A stretch of DNA of 64,000 bases from CAWJPW01 sp963844845 (GCA_963844845.1 CAWJPW010000003.1:124001-188000); one strand, 5' to 3'. Counted from the first letter of the stretch, positions 44,095-54,837 are shown. Notes: generated by a model not told the origin, from the letters alone. A program made the numbers and translations.

Positions 44095-44949
44095 TCACGA
44101 TTCGATGTCATCTTCGATCGCCTTCCAGAGCCCGCGATGCCGCTGCACCTGGTGCAGGAGGTCGGCGCAGACCCCGGGCGTCCCGCACAACACGTCGCCA
44201 GACTCCAAGAAATCATCGCTGCCGTCCATGTCGGTGATCATGCCGCCTGCCTCGCGCACCAGCGCTGCGCCGGCTGCCATGTCCCATGGTGACAGCTGAA
44301 ACTCGAAGAAACCATCGAAGATCCCGCAAGCGACGTAGGCGAGGTCGAGGGCAGCGGCGCCGGGGCGCCGGACCGCCTTGGCCCCGAGAAAGACGTCACG
44401 GAAGATGGCCAGGTAGGGGTCGAGGTAAGGGTGGGCGCGGAACGGAAAGCCGGTGCTGAGGAGGGCTCCAGCCAGGCTGGAGCGGGCACTGATCCGGCAC
44501 GGCGCGCCGTTCCAGGTGGCACCGACCTTTGGCCCGGCCCGGAAGATGTCGCCCTTGACCGGGTCGAGGACGACTCCAAAAGTGGGTCGCTGCTCCACCA
44601 GCACGCCGATGGAGACCGCGAAGTGGGGGAACCCGTGCACGAAGTTGGTGGTGCCGTCCAGGGGGTCGATGACCCACACCGGGGCCGTGCCGTCGTCGGC
44701 GCTCCCGGTCCACCCCGACTCCTCGGCGAGGATGCGGTGGTCCGGGAAGCGCTCGCGCACGAGCGCTGTGATGGCGTCCTCGGACGCCCGGTCGGCGGCC
44801 GTCACGAAGTCGTTGCGGGCCTTCTCGTCGATCTCGTGCGCCTCGAGCCGCCGCCAGTGCTGCATGAGTGCGGCGGCGCCGGACCGGGCGATCGCCTCGA
44901 CTGCGTCGAGGAACGAGACGCTATCTTGCAATAACACTTGTGTCTCCAT
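44095..44949 (-). CDS. Inositol monophosphatase family protein
   Basis: 284 aa from an ATG without a clear ribosome site; a GTG four codons in is possible. Family motifs are AEESGW, the metal-binding WVIDPLDGTTNFVHGFPHFA and WDMAAGAALVREAGG. It should be a Mg2+-dependent, Li+-sensitive phosphatase acting on inositol-1-phosphate or a related sugar phosphate. A histidinol-phosphatase of the HisN type also belongs to this superfamily, so it is a second, weaker candidate for that step (see hisC). It is divergent from the small gene at 44978. Confidence 0.9.
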   Translation of the reverse strand: METQVLLQDSVSFLDAVEAIARSGAAALMQHWRRLEAHEIDEKARNDFVTAADRASEDAITALVRERFPDHRILAEESGWTGSADDGTAPVWVIDPLDGTTNFVHGFPHFAVSIGVLVEQRPTFGVVLDPVKGDIFRAGPKVGATWNGAPCRISARSSLAGALLSTGFPFRAHPYLDPYLAIFRDVFLGAKAVRRPGAAALDLAYVACGIFDGFFEFQLSPWDMAAGAALVREAGGMITDMDGSDDFLESGDVLCGTPGVCADLLHQVQRHRGLWKAIEDDIES

Positions 44950-44977
44950 CGTTATCGTACATAGGAGGAATCATTCT

Positions 44978-45256
44978 GTGGTTCAAGGGGAGATTCAGCG
45001 CCGGCTTCCGGAGGGCGTCTTCAGCCTGAGCCCCCGCTGTCAACTGATGGTCGAGGTGACCTGCGACATCCTGCAGAGCGACCCGGAGCTGCGGCTGTGC
45101 GAGGGACTGCGCCTCATCGATGCCACCCGCACCGCCATCCTGCGTTGCGCCCCCGAGACGCTCACCACCTTCGACTCCGAGCTGGCCCCGCACATGCGCG
45201 CCATTCTCCTGGAGCGCTTCGGGGTTCGTCCGCTGCCGACCACCAGGTTTCATTGA
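44978..45256 (+). CDS. Small protein of unknown function
   Basis: 92 aa from a GTG with AGGAGG 8 bp upstream. The sequence (EGVFSLSPRCQLMVEVTCDI, ELRLCEGLRLIDATRTAILR, ELAPHMRAILLERFGVRPLP) looks like a compact helical domain with three Cys and no signal peptide. I do not recognise a family. The good ribosome site and its place as the only plus-strand frame between minus-strand genes support it as real. Its stop lies 8 bp from the stop of the convergent lipoprotein gene. Confidence 0.6.
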   Translation: MVQGEIQRRLPEGVFSLSPRCQLMVEVTCDILQSDPELRLCEGLRLIDATRTAILRCAPETLTTFDSELAPHMRAILLERFGVRPLPTTRFH

Positions 45257-45264
45257 TTCCGGGC

Positions 45265-45720
45265 TCAGCCCGCAGCCCCTCCCACGACCTCTCGATACTC
45301 GGGGAACGTCCGCAACACCTCGGGCGGCACCTGCGACTCCAGCTCCACCATCACCTCGTCGTCGGGGTCGACGTCCACGTCGGGGATGGTGGCGGCGAGC
45401 TGAACTCCGACCCCGGGACGGGCCCCGGACAGGTCGAGGGTGACCCGGCGTGAGAGCTTCTCGGTACCGTCCGGAGCGCGGACCGTCACCCGGACGGTGA
45501 GGTTGTCGAGGTGGTCGGCGCCCTTGTTGACCACCCGAAGATCCACCACGAGTGTGGGCTTCCCCTCGGCGTTGTGAATGACGTTGGTGCCCACGGGCGT
45601 GATCTCGTGGTCGAGCCGCAGCTTCTGGACGCGCTGCTCGGGGGTGGCGCGGCTGCCGCAGGCCAGAGTGGTGGCGAGTGCGAGCATGAGAATGATGTGA
45701 GCGACACGGAATCGTGTCAT
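45265..45720 (-). CDS. Small putative lipoprotein with an Ig-like domain
   Basis: 151 aa; GGAGAC upstream of the ATG. The signal peptide ends ALATTLACGS, a plausible though imperfect lipobox. The mature part reads as a beta-sandwich (KPTLVVDLRVVNKGADHLDN, RVTVRAPDGTEKLSRRVTLD), like periplasmic FxLYD or late-embryogenesis-type beta domains. Its function is unknown. Its start overlaps the transglycosylase stop by 4 bp; it is the last gene of that operon. Confidence 0.72.
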   Translation of the reverse strand: MTRFRVAHIILMLALATTLACGSRATPEQRVQKLRLDHEITPVGTNVIHNAEGKPTLVVDLRVVNKGADHLDNLTVRVTVRAPDGTEKLSRRVTLDLSGARPGVGVQLAATIPDVDVDPDDEVMVELESQVPPEVLRTFPEYREVVGGAAG

Positions 45721-46425
45721 GGGCTGTCTCCTTCGCTGCCCAATTGGGCGTGGCGCGGAGGACCGACCGTAGTCGTCCCCGCCTCGGGGCAAAACACCCT
45801 CAACACCCGGCGCACGAACTTGCGGGTCTCCCGGTAGGGAGGAATCCCTTCGTAGCGTGTCACCGTGGCCGCGCCGGCATTGTACGCTGCCAGGGCGAGG
45901 GTGAGGGAGCCGAAACGGTCGAGGTAGGCGCGCAGGTGCTCAGCGCCGCCGCGCAGGTTCTCGCGGGGATTCCAGACATCTTTGACGCCTCGGTCGGCGG
46001 CTGCGGCCGGCATCAGCTGGGTGAGCCCTCGGGCGCCGGCGCGGGACTGGGCACGGGGGTTGAAAGCGGACTCGGCCTGAACCAGAGCTGCGAGCAGCCA
46101 CGGGTGGAGGTTGGCGGCGCGCGCGGCGGCGGTGATCTCGGCGACGAACGGGAGGTCGGGGGGAAGCGCCTCGGGGGCCCACGTCGCCTGGCACTGAGGT
46201 GTGACGGGGGGCGGTCCGAGGTCGGTGCTGAGTTCGTCCTCCACAATCCGGTCGATGCGCGTGGCCGGCACCTGCAGCTCGCCGCCGCCCGGGAGCTTGA
46301 GGGCGATCCGGTCCCCGACCAGAGCTGCATCGGTGACCGCCAGCACGCGACCGTCGGTGAAGACGGCGAGCTTGGCCTCCGCGGCTCCGGCGGCGAGGAG
46401 AACTATGGCCAGCAGCACCGCCAGC

Positions 46426-46451
<26 letters not shown>
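45717..46451 (-). CDS. Lytic transglycosylase (SLT domain)
   Basis: 244 aa from the ATG at 46451 (a GTG at 46472 is possible). A signal peptide (LAVLLAIVLLAAGAAEA) and a short beta domain precede the SLT lysozyme-like domain: HPWLLAALVQAESAFNPRAQ with the catalytic Glu, GARGLTQLMPAAAADRGV, NPRENLRGGAEHLRAYLDRF and LALAAYNAGAATV. It cleaves peptidoglycan with 1,6-anhydro ends in the periplasm. It overlaps the recombinase gene upstream. Confidence 0.9.
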
Positions 46452-47345
<894 letters not shown>

Positions 47346-47349
<4 letters not shown>

Positions 47350-49019
47350 CCTCCGAAGGGTGTGCCGGGCGCCAGCTGCTGCGCCGGGATGTAGATGGGG
47401 TCCCCGGACGAGTTGTCGATCACCGAGGCGTAGGCGAGCACCTTGCCGCCGTTGGTGAGGACGCGCACCACCGCGTACCCCGAGTCCACCGTGCCGTACG
47501 GCCCGAAGATCCGGTCCGCCTGGGTCATCTCGAGAGGATCGAGGGTCTCGCTCTTGGTTCCGAGCAGGACGCCGTTGTTGCGGTACAGGTCGATCGCCAC
47601 GTCCGTCGGAGACGCGGTAATGTTGAGGATGCCGATATTGGTCCGGAAGGTGGCATTCTCCTGAAGCTGCGGGAGCGCTCCGGCGATGCCCGGCGCGAGC
47701 GCCAGGGTGAGGTCCTCACCAGGGATGAACTGGCCGTAGGTGCCGGCCGCCCCAGCAGCGTTATAGGTGCGGCTGGAGACCTTCGCGTTGGGGTTCGACG
47801 CGGTCACACGCAAGGCTCCGTTGGCGGACTCCAGCTTGAACACCTGGTCGAAGACGTCGTGGAAGACCACCTGCTGTCCGCTCGAGACAACATATGAGAC
47901 ATTGGCCGGCGAGGGGTTCGCGCTCCCCTTTACCAGGTAGGCGAGGTTGAAGATGGCGGAGTGGCCACTGAGGTTGGCCACCGCCACGTCGGTCACCCAG
48001 TAGGTATTGGCAGTGCCCACCGAGCGGGCGGCCGCCGGGATGAAGCGGGTCACCGCCTGTCCGCCGGCCGACGAGCAGTCCCCAACGTCCATCGTGCTGA
48101 AGCCCTGTGCGGATCGCCCCACGTAGAGGGTGTCACCGGCGAGCTCGAATCCGTGGGCGCCGGCCAGATCCATCTCTCCGATCTGGACGGGGCTTCCCAG
48201 CGTATCGTCCGCGACGACGAGCCCGAGCTGAGGCCCGGCGAGGAAGATGCGCCCGGCGGCGGAGAGGATCGCCGCGGGTGGCGCCGACAGCGGCAGGCTG
48301 CCCGCCTCGGTGCCGGTGTTGCCGGAGAGCGCGACCACCACGAGCCCCCGGCCCACGACGCCGCAGTAGACCTTCTGGCCGTCCACAGCGACACTCGTCA
48401 CCTCACCGGTCAGGTCGATGGAGGTCACGAGGCTGGGATTGGCGGAATCGGCATAATCCACGATGGCGACGGCACCGGAGGCGAGGGCGCAGTATGCTCT
48501 CTGACCCGACTGGGCGATGTCCACTACCGCACCGCCGAGGCTCACCGAGCCGCGGACCTCGGGGGCCGCTCCGGTGGAGGCGCTGATGACGTACAGGGTC
48601 CCCTCCTGGGTGCCGACGAGGTACCGGGTGCCCGAGCCGGTCACCGACACGGTCGTCTGCCCGAGGGAGAGGGATCCGATCTGCGTCGCGACGCCTCCGC
48701 TGGAGACGCTGTAGGAGGTAACGCCGGCGCTTCCGTTGGCGACCACCAGAAGCCCCGAGAAGTAGTCGAAGGCCAGCCCCCTGGCCTGCCCGCCGGTGGC
48801 GGTCGTCCTCAAGACGGCAAGATCGGCTGGGTTGGAGACGTCAATCGCTACGATGCCGGCATTACCGCCGGCAACGTACGCTGTGGTGCCGTCGATTGCG
48901 ACATCGGCCAGGCTGCCGGGACTCGTCACGGTGTCGATCACGAACGGGTTGCACACCTGCCCCAGCGCGACCGCGGCGGGGAGCAGGAGAACGGCGATGG
49001 TTGCGGCGAGGCGACGCAT
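47346..49019 (-). CDS. Secreted LVIVD-repeat beta-propeller protein
   Basis: 557 aa; AAGGAGG precedes the ATG at 49019. Signal peptide MRRLAATIAVLLLPAAVALG. Residues about 35-340 hold repeats of the type DVAIDGTTAYVAGGNAGIVA then IDVSNPADL, and VVDIAQSGQRAYCALASGAV, as in LVIVD beta-propellers. A C-terminal beta domain (about 360-557) resembles those of other secreted proteins with VAVANLSG and DNSSGDPIYIPAQQL. It is likely an extracellular or surface protein. It is the first gene of an operon with xerD, the transglycosylase and the lipoprotein. Confidence 0.78.
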
Positions 49020-49107
49020 GAGGGACCTCCTTGACTGATCTGTTGTCGGGGCAATCATACTACCCGCTCAGCGGGCCGGCAGGCGTGGCGGGGGTCACAG
49101 TCGCCGG

Positions 49108-49145
49108 GGAATAAGAAGAGGCCCGGGCGGTTTCGCCCGGGCCTC
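49108..49145 (-). terminator. Terminator of the FadL-GDSL operon
   Basis: On the minus strand a perfect 12-bp stem GAGGCCCGGGCG / CGCCCGGGCCTC (49145-49118, loop AAAC) is followed by TTCTTATT. It lies 20 bp beyond the GDSL hydrolase stop. Confidence 0.88.
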
Positions 49146-49165
49146 GCGCACAGTCATGGGCAGGG

Positions 49166-50557
49166 CTATCTGAGGTTCGAGCTCAGTTCGTGCCTGCCGA
49201 CGGGGACGGTGAGGACAGGCCGCTGCTCGACGAAGGAGCGCACGTGCAGCGGGAAGCAGCGCTCCAGCTGCTCCATGCTGTCCTTGCTGAACACGACGTT
49301 GGCGGCGCTGGCCACCGCCAGCTGCGGGGAGCCCTCGTATAGCAGGCGGCTCATGTCCACCTGGGGGATGGCCTCGCCGGTACGCCCGTCCTGGTTGAGG
49401 AGGTTGATGAGTTCGGTGGTGACGAGACCGTAGCCGATGTGGTTCGGGTGCACGCCGTCGTAGCCGAAGACGCCCCCGGTGAGGAAGTCGGTGGAGAGCT
49501 GGATGCCGCCCATCACCCAGAGGTCGCCGGCCGCGAGGCGGCTGAAGATGCCGTTGATGTCGAGCACCTTGGCTCCCACGGCTGCGGCATTCTCCTGGAT
49601 GATCTGATTGAAGGCGGCGACCCGGTCCTGGATGACCGCGACCTCGTCGGCCCGCAGCACCACGCCGGGCTGGATGCCCGCTGCGGTGATCTGCAGGTCC
49701 TCAGGGAGCGGCAGACCGGTGCCACCGAGAGCGGTGGGAACGCCGATGCCTTGCGCCAGCAGCCCGGAGGCGTAGAGGGTGACGAAGGCATCCTCGGGCA
49801 GTGGGCCCTTGGAGCCGATGAGCGGTACGTGGCTGCCGTCGGGCAGCGTCAGGTAGGGCTTGATGGTGGTGACGAACGGGATCGCCGTCACGTTGGGGAG
49901 GTCGAAGAAGACCATGTCGGCCGAGGTGTTGGCCGCCAGGGCGCCGGCGAGGGTCTGGTAGAGCTGGCTGAACGTGGCCACCGGGGTCATGGTGACGCCC
50001 TCGACGGGGGTGCCGTACACCGCCGCTCCGAGGATGTCATTGTTGCCGATCCACACCGTGACGAGGGTGGGATCGAGGCCGATGGCCTGCTCCAGCGCGG
50101 TGTGCTGCCCGTCGCGCAGCACCAGGTCGTACATGAGCGTGTCAGGGTCGATGTTGCCGGTGAGCAGCTTGGTGATGTCACCGGTGGTGAACAGCGTGTC
50201 GTAGAGGTCCGATCCGGGCACGCCGAGGTCGTTGTAGGGGCGTGCCAGGGTGGCGTTGAGGGGCGAGCCCTGACCGGCGGCGGGGACCAGTACTGGCCCC
50301 GGCGCCAGCTGTGCCAGCACGGTCAGCGCGGGAATGCCCGGCTCCGACACCAGCGGCAGCTGGAAGTCGGGGGCGCCGCCCTGCTCGGCCAACAGCGCGG
50401 GGTACGAGCGTTCCTGGTAGAAGTTCATGAGTCCGCCGGAGGAGAAGCCGGCGGTGAGTGAGTCGCCGAGGGCGACGTAACGGGTCATGTCAACGGCCCC
50501 GGCGGGCAGTGCCGCAAGGACGGCGACCACACCGAGACAGCAAAGTAGCTTCTTCAT
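49166..50557 (-). CDS. Secreted SGNH/GDSL hydrolase
   Basis: 463 aa; AAAGGGGGG upstream of the ATG at 50557. A signal peptide (MKKLLCCLGVVAVLAALPAG) is followed by block I VALGDSLTAG with the catalytic Ser, the block III Asn in VWIGNNDILG, and block V YDGVHPNHIGYG with the catalytic Asp and His. It likely hydrolyses lipid or other esters in the periplasm or outside. The FadL-like gene is 14 bp upstream in the same operon, suggesting that released fatty acids or related compounds are taken up by that porin. Confidence 0.9.
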   Translation of the reverse strand: MKKLLCCLGVVAVLAALPAGAVDMTRYVALGDSLTAGFSSGGLMNFYQERSYPALLAEQGGAPDFQLPLVSEPGIPALTVLAQLAPGPVLVPAAGQGSPLNATLARPYNDLGVPGSDLYDTLFTTGDITKLLTGNIDPDTLMYDLVLRDGQHTALEQAIGLDPTLVTVWIGNNDILGAAVYGTPVEGVTMTPVATFSQLYQTLAGALAANTSADMVFFDLPNVTAIPFVTTIKPYLTLPDGSHVPLIGSKGPLPEDAFVTLYASGLLAQGIGVPTALGGTGLPLPEDLQITAAGIQPGVVLRADEVAVIQDRVAAFNQIIQENAAAVGAKVLDINGIFSRLAAGDLWVMGGIQLSTDFLTGGVFGYDGVHPNHIGYGLVTTELINLLNQDGRTGEAIPQVDMSRLLYEGSPQLAVASAANVVFSKDSMEQLERCFPLHVRSFVEQRPVLTVPVGRHELSSNLR

Positions 50558-50571
50558 GCGGATCCCCCCTT

Positions 50572-51867
50572 TCAGAAGCTCATGCCGAAGGTCACGCCGA
50601 ACAGGTTCGCGGTACCGTCGTAACGGCCCTCGTACCCGTCCAGGGACCGGCCATGGGTGGACCGGCTCTTGATCCAGAGATAGAGGTCGCCCACGTCGAC
50701 CCACCAGTTGTCATGCTTGTAGCCGAAGCCGAGGGAGAGCCCCTGACGGTCACCGTCACCCAGCAGCGGCGACATGGAGTCGGCGGGCTGCGGTGTCTGG
50801 TCGTACAGGTAGCCGCCGCGGAAGGCCCAGGACTCGTCCATGCGGTACTCGACGCCCAAGCGACCCTGGGAGACGTTGCGGTAGTACTCCTCGACTGCGG
50901 TGGAGAGCTCCGGGTGCTCGGTGAAGTTGATGGGCAGCTCCTGGAAGCTCTGCCAGCCCATCCATCCCGTCTGCACCGAGACCGTCCAATCCTCGTTGGC
51001 CCAGGCGAAGCCGAGGCTGAAGAAGTCGGGGAAGTCGATGCTGGTGGTGATGGGAGTGGGCGTACCGAACGGAATCTGGCTGGCGATGACGGCGTCGTAG
51101 TCCGCGTACCCGGTGGGGTACTGCGTGAACGAGCCCTCGCCGCTGTAGTCGATCTTTATCTTCGAGCGGTACACCATGCCGGCGGAGAAACCGTGCTCGA
51201 ACTTCAGGAGCATGCCGGCGTTCCAGCCGAACGCGTCGTTGCCGGTGCCGTCGGTGTAGAGGTGCACCTGGCCCACGTCGGTGAGGCGCTGGGTGTAGGG
51301 GTTGACCAGGCCGAGGGTCTTGGTGAGGTCGATCTGGCCGATCGCGTAGTCGACGCCCACCGAGACGGCCACGTTGTCGCTGACCTTGATCGCCAGGTTC
51401 GGTGTGAAGTCGAAGAGCTTCAGGTCGACGCGCTTGGAAATGTAGCGTCCGGCGAAGTCATCCTCCCACCAGGTGCCGAGGCCGAAGGGGGTCAGGACAC
51501 CGAAGCCGAAGGTGAGGCGGTCGTTGATCGGGTAGACCATGTAGAAGTGCGGGGGGAAGAACACCTGATCGTTCTGGGTGGCGGCGTAGCCGTCGCCGGG
51601 ATACGGCGACTCGCCGTAGAAGTCCTGGCTCGGCATGATGAATGTGGCCCCCGTCATCACCTGGATGCCCTTGTCCTGCTGGAATGCGAGACCAGCCGGG
51701 TTCCAGTAGATGGCGGACGGGTCGTCAGCCACGGCGGTGAACGCACCCCCCATGGCCATGGCGCGATTGCCGTGCTCGAACAAGGCGAAGCCCGCCCCCC
51801 AGCCAAGGGACGGCACCAGGAGCAGTGCGACCGCGGCGAGCAGCTTGGTACGACTCATGGCTCCCAC
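50572..51867 (-). CDS. OmpP1/FadL-family outer-membrane transporter
   Basis: 431 aa from GTG at 51867 (GGAGG 6 bp upstream); an ATG at 51858 would remove three residues. Signal peptide LAAVALLLVPSLGWG, then the FadL N-terminal hatch GFALFEHGNRAMAMGGAFTA and DDPSAIYWNPAGLAF with its NPA motif. A long beta-barrel follows, ending in Phe (FGVTFGMSF). FadL proteins import hydrophobic compounds such as long-chain fatty acids across the outer membrane. Confidence 0.92.
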   Translation of the reverse strand: MGAMSRTKLLAAVALLLVPSLGWGAGFALFEHGNRAMAMGGAFTAVADDPSAIYWNPAGLAFQQDKGIQVMTGATFIMPSQDFYGESPYPGDGYAATQNDQVFFPPHFYMVYPINDRLTFGFGVLTPFGLGTWWEDDFAGRYISKRVDLKLFDFTPNLAIKVSDNVAVSVGVDYAIGQIDLTKTLGLVNPYTQRLTDVGQVHLYTDGTGNDAFGWNAGMLLKFEHGFSAGMVYRSKIKIDYSGEGSFTQYPTGYADYDAVIASQIPFGTPTPITTSIDFPDFFSLGFAWANEDWTVSVQTGWMGWQSFQELPINFTEHPELSTAVEEYYRNVSQGRLGVEYRMDESWAFRGGYLYDQTPQPADSMSPLLGDGDRQGLSLGFGYKHDNWWVDVGDLYLWIKSRSTHGRSLDGYEGRYDGTANLFGVTFGMSF

Positions 51868-51904
51868 ATCGAACCTCCTTCCTCACATGAAAACAGTTGC
51901 AGTC

Positions 51905-51933
51905 ATGCTAGCTGGGGGGATTCAAGGCGTCAA
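51905..51933 (-). promoter_or_regulatory. Promoter of the FadL-GDSL operon
   Basis: On the minus strand TTGACG (51933-51928), 17 bp, TAGCAT (51910-51905), 38 bp upstream of the GTG start. Confidence 0.7.
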
Positions 51934-51984
51934 TAGAAAAATCTGCGGCGTCGCAGGTCGGAATGCCTCGTGTAGACTCCGCAC

Positions 51985-53178
51985 ATGCGCCTGGAGCTGG
52001 AGCTCGCCCTGCGCTTCTTGACGCGGCGCCGCAGCGCCCTCCTGCGCGGGACGGCCCTGGCCGCCCTCAGCGGCGTGGCGCTGGCCACCGCGGCGATGGT
52101 GGTGACCCTCGCCCTCATGCGCGGCTACGCCGACACCATCGCCGGCGCGCTGCAACAGGGCAATGCCCACATGGTTGCCTTCGCCCCGGAACCGGTTCCC
52201 CTGGCGCGTGCCGAGGAGGTGGCCGCGCGGGTGGCCCGGGTCGACGGAGTGGCCGCGGCCGGGCCCGTCACCTACGTGAACGCGCTGGCGCGCGACCCCG
52301 CGGAGCCCGCCAACCCCTTGCCGGTGGTTCTCAAGGCGGTGACCGCGCCGCCCGCCTACACCGGTGTGCCGAGCTGGCCGGATGACGGCAGGCGGCTGGT
52401 AGCGGTGGCGGGCCGGGGGCTCGCCCGTGCCCTGCGCCTGGAGGCGGGGCAGCGCCTCGCGGTGATGCTGCCGCCGAGCGAGGGCTCGTGGTCGTCGCCG
52501 GCCCTCGACCTCGAGGTGCTGGGGACCTTCACCCTCGCCTTCGCCGAGTTTGACGAGCGCTGGATCGTGGTTCCGCTGCCAGCCCTCATCGGCGCCCTGC
52601 CAGGTACCGGCGCCAGCGGTGTCGAGGTCGAGCTCGACGACCCGCTGGCGGTGGACGCCGTGCGTCCTGGGGTGGAGGCGGCGGCGCCGGGCTACCTCAT
52701 CACCGACTGGCGCGAGATGAACCGCTCGCTGTTCGCCGCGCTGCGCTGGCAGACCCTCTCCCTCTTCCTGGTGCTCGCCCTGGTGGTGGCGGTGGCTTCC
52801 TTCCAGGTGAGCTCGGCGCTGGTCGTCCTCGCCATCGAGAAGCGCCGCACCAGCGGGATGCTGCAGGCTCTCGGCGCGCCACCGGCGACGCTGCGCCGCG
52901 TCCTGGTGTTGTTCGGGGCTTCGTTGGGCTGGCTCGGTGTGCTGGTGGGCGTTGCGCTGGGGTGGGGCGCCAGCGCGCTGCTGTCGGCGTTCCGGGTGAT
53001 TCGCTTCCCCGAGGGCCTGGCACGGGTTTACATGGTTGATCACATTCCTCTGGTGGTGGCGCCCCTGCACGTGCTGGGGGTGGTGGGCGTAGGCGTGGTC
53101 CTGGTGCTGGGCGCGGCGGCGTGGCCGGCCTGGCGGGCGGCCCGGCTCGACCCGGTCAAGGCCCTCAGGTCGGTGTAG
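51985..53178 (+). CDS. LolC/LolE-like ABC permease (FtsX type)
   Basis: 397 aa. The N-terminus ELELALRFLTRRRSALLRGT matches the LolC/E start; membrane helices lie at about 22-46, 260-290, 310-335 and 355-385. The FtsX-domain phrase is EKRRTSGMLQALGAPPATLR. A periplasmic domain lies between the first two helices. In the Lol system such permeases extract lipoproteins for the outer membrane. No ATPase gene is beside it, so it must use one encoded elsewhere. The antiporter gene follows after 8 bp. Confidence 0.87.
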   Translation: MRLELELALRFLTRRRSALLRGTALAALSGVALATAAMVVTLALMRGYADTIAGALQQGNAHMVAFAPEPVPLARAEEVAARVARVDGVAAAGPVTYVNALARDPAEPANPLPVVLKAVTAPPAYTGVPSWPDDGRRLVAVAGRGLARALRLEAGQRLAVMLPPSEGSWSSPALDLEVLGTFTLAFAEFDERWIVVPLPALIGALPGTGASGVEVELDDPLAVDAVRPGVEAAAPGYLITDWREMNRSLFAALRWQTLSLFLVLALVVAVASFQVSSALVVLAIEKRRTSGMLQALGAPPATLRRVLVLFGASLGWLGVLVGVALGWGASALLSAFRVIRFPEGLARVYMVDHIPLVVAPLHVLGVVGVGVVLVLGAAAWPAWRAARLDPVKALRSV

Positions 53179-53186
53179 AGGGCTGA

Positions 53187-54812
53187 ATGGAGGCGACCCT
53201 CGAGCTCACGGTGATGGCGGCCCTGCTGGTGGCCAGCGTCGTCGGCATGATCGCCCGCCGACTGCGCCTGCCGTACACCGTGTCGCTGGTGCTCACCGGC
53301 CTCGCCATCGCGGCGGTGCGCCAGGAGACGGCGCCGGGCCTCGAGATCGGACTTCACCTCACGCCCGAGCTCCTCTTCCTGGTGCTCCTGCCGGTGTTGG
53401 TCTTCGAGGCGGCCTTCCACCTCGAGCTGCGACACTTCGTGGAGAGCTGGCGCGCCATCGTCGCCCTGGCCGTTCCGGGAGTGCTGGCGGGCATCATCCT
53501 CTCGCTGGGGCTGGCCTGGGCCGGCCTCCACGTTCTCGGCGTGCCGCTCACCTGGCAGGTGCTGCTGGTGACCACCACGATCCTCGCCGCCACCGATCCG
53601 GTGGGCGTGCTGGCCGTGCTGCGCGAGGTCGGTGCGCCCCGCGACCTCGCCATCGTCATGGAGGGGGAGAGCCTCCTCAACGACGGCATCGCCATCGTCG
53701 CCTTCGGGGTGGTGCTCGTGGCGCTGGGTGTGGGTCCCCAGACCGGCGGCCTGAGCACCGCCTGGGTGCTGCGCTTCCTCACCTGGGAGGTGGCCGGTGC
53801 GGTCGTGATCGGGGGCGGTGTCGGTTTTGCCCTGTCGTGGCTCGTGGCCCAGGTGGACGACCATCTCATCGAGATCACCCTCACCACGGTGGCGGCATTC
53901 GGTAGCTTCGTGGTGGCCGATCTGGCGCACGCGTCGGGAGTCATCGCCTGCCTGGTGGCGGGAACGCTGTCCGGTAACTTCGGCGCACGCTACGGCATGT
54001 CGCCCACCACCCGGGTGGCGGTGACCTCCTTCTGGGAGTACGCCGCGTTCGTCGCCAACTCGGTGGTGTTCCTCCTCATCGGACTGGAGATCACACCGGC
54101 GCGGTTGCTCCAGAGGGCGGTGCCGATTCTGGTGCTGTGGCTCTCTCTGCTGGTCGCTCGCGGGCTCTTCGTGGCGGTGATCCCTTTCATCACCCGCCGG
54201 GCCCTGCCCGGCCGCGGGTCCTTCTGGGTCCTCACCTGGGGTGGGCTGCGCGGTGGCGTGGCCATGGTGCTGGCCCTCTCGGTGCCGGCAGCGCTGGCCG
54301 GGCGTGCCGCGGTGATCGATCTGGTCTTCGGGGTCTCCCTCCTGACCATCCTCGTGCAGGCGCCCCTCACCGCGCCGCTGCTGCGCTGGGTCGGGCTGGG
54401 CCGGCGCGGCGAGCGGGGCGAGGTGGAGCTGCTGCGGGCACGACTGCGGGCGTTGCACGCGGCTGCCGCCTACCTGCACCGGCAGCACGAGCGCGAGGCG
54501 GTCTCGGATGCGGTGTTCGCCGAGCTCGAGGGCGAGCTGGCGGAGCGGCGGCGGGCCATCGAGGCGCGCGAGGAAGCTCTCTCGGTGGCCCGGGAGCGGC
54601 TCGACCGCGAGGAGGCTCAGGTGCTACGGAGGCAGCTTGGCGTCGTCGAGAAGGAGGCCATCCGCCACGCCTGGGCCGAGGGGCTGTTGGAGGACCGCCG
54701 CATGCATCGTCTCATCGGCGAGGTCGACGAGCGGCTCTTTCGTCTCGGCCATGCCCAGCCGGGGACGTTTGAAACACCTAACGAGCCCGGTTCTCATCCA
54801 GGGAGCACTTGA
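53187..54812 (+). CDS. Na+/H+ antiporter of the CPA1 (NhaP) family
   Basis: 541 aa with about twelve membrane helices in the first 410 residues. CPA1 signatures: FLVLLPVLVFEAAFHLELRH, the ion-binding ATDPVGVLAVLREVGAP, and MEGESLLNDGIAIVAFGVVL. A cytoplasmic tail (about 415-541) is strongly helical and charged, probably regulatory. It exchanges Na+ (or K+) for H+ across the inner membrane to control pH and salt. It is cotranscribed with the LolE-like permease. Confidence 0.92.
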   Translation: MEATLELTVMAALLVASVVGMIARRLRLPYTVSLVLTGLAIAAVRQETAPGLEIGLHLTPELLFLVLLPVLVFEAAFHLELRHFVESWRAIVALAVPGVLAGIILSLGLAWAGLHVLGVPLTWQVLLVTTTILAATDPVGVLAVLREVGAPRDLAIVMEGESLLNDGIAIVAFGVVLVALGVGPQTGGLSTAWVLRFLTWEVAGAVVIGGGVGFALSWLVAQVDDHLIEITLTTVAAFGSFVVADLAHASGVIACLVAGTLSGNFGARYGMSPTTRVAVTSFWEYAAFVANSVVFLLIGLEITPARLLQRAVPILVLWLSLLVARGLFVAVIPFITRRALPGRGSFWVLTWGGLRGGVAMVLALSVPAALAGRAAVIDLVFGVSLLTILVQAPLTAPLLRWVGLGRRGERGEVELLRARLRALHAAAAYLHRQHEREAVSDAVFAELEGELAERRRAIEAREEALSVARERLDREEAQVLRRQLGVVEKEAIRHAWAEGLLEDRRMHRLIGEVDERLFRLGHAQPGTFETPNEPGSHPGST

Positions 54813-54837
54813 CTTTCCGTGCTCGTGCCGGTAGATA
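54809..54837 (+). promoter_or_regulatory. Promoter of the TonB-dependent receptor gene
   Basis: TTGACT (54809-54814, overlapping the antiporter stop codon), 17 bp, TAGATA (54832-54837); a GATAAT two bases further is an alternative -10. The leader is about 85 nt and ends in a strong AAGGAGGT ribosome site. Confidence 0.55.

Noticed and set aside
44095..44949. hisN histidinol-phosphatase
   Set aside because: The inositol-monophosphatase motifs fit the general family and the gene is 15 kb from the his operon. The HAD domain fused to HisC is the better candidate, though this one cannot be excluded.
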